Source of the DNA: Candidatus Phascolarctobacterium caballi
GTDB taxonomy: Bacteria; Bacillota; Negativicutes; Acidaminococcales; Acidaminococcaceae
DNA: 6,448 bases
Direction of reading: 5' to 3'
Assembly: GCA_018065225.1 (NCBI GenBank)
Contig: JAGHTS010000142.1
Coordinates: 1 to 6,448, forward strand
This document shows positions 6,418-6,448 of this stretch, one piece after another. A model generated the notes under the pieces. The model saw only the letters and a program-made list of their open reading frames with translations, made no database searches and was not told the origin of the DNA. The position numbers and the translations under genes were made by a program. Within the stretch, counting starts at the first letter, position 1, and the number at the start of each line of letters is the position of its first letter.

Positions 6418-6448
6418 GTGATTTGCATTACAATTAATCATTTGCTAT

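Overview
The window is AT-rich, low-GC DNA with every gene on the + strand. Strong AGGAGG-type ribosome binding sites, a LytR-CpsA-Psr (LCP) cell-envelope protein, CvfB, RsfS and YqeK all point to a Bacillota (Firmicutes) chromosome. The order nadD-yqeK-LCP-rsfS-cvfB would fit a member of the Negativicutes, but that placement rests on remembered gene order and is tentative. Nothing suggests a mobile element, phage, CRISPR array or RNA gene.

Positions 13-4250 hold a tight five-gene run. nadD (NAD synthesis) overlaps yqeK (HD-domain Ap4A hydrolase) by 4 bases. yqeK is 1 base from an LCP-family membrane protein with an unusually long cytoplasmic N-terminus. Twelve bases later comes rsfS (ribosomal silencing factor), whose stop codon overlaps the start of a CvfB-like S1 RNA-binding protein by 1 base. 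The run looks like one transcript whose promoter lies left of the window. It ends at a perfect 18-bp hairpin terminator (4286-4328).

Positions 4315-6417 hold the groES-groEL chaperonin operon with its own promoter and a strong terminator (6365-6417). The promoter is close to consensus (TTGACT, 16 bases, TATAAT), and its -35 box lies inside the right arm of the upstream terminator. No canonical CIRCE (HrcA operator) is present. A shorter inverted repeat, TAGCA-N9-TGCTA, sits at the predicted transcription start, where a CIRCE would normally be.

Most of this is conserved housekeeping sequence, and I see no clearly new biological system. The points most worth a second look are the 290-residue coiled-coil and acidic cytoplasmic extension on the LCP protein, a 22-bp palindrome inside rsfS that coincides with a diverged conserved motif, and the merged terminator/promoter/operator in front of groES.
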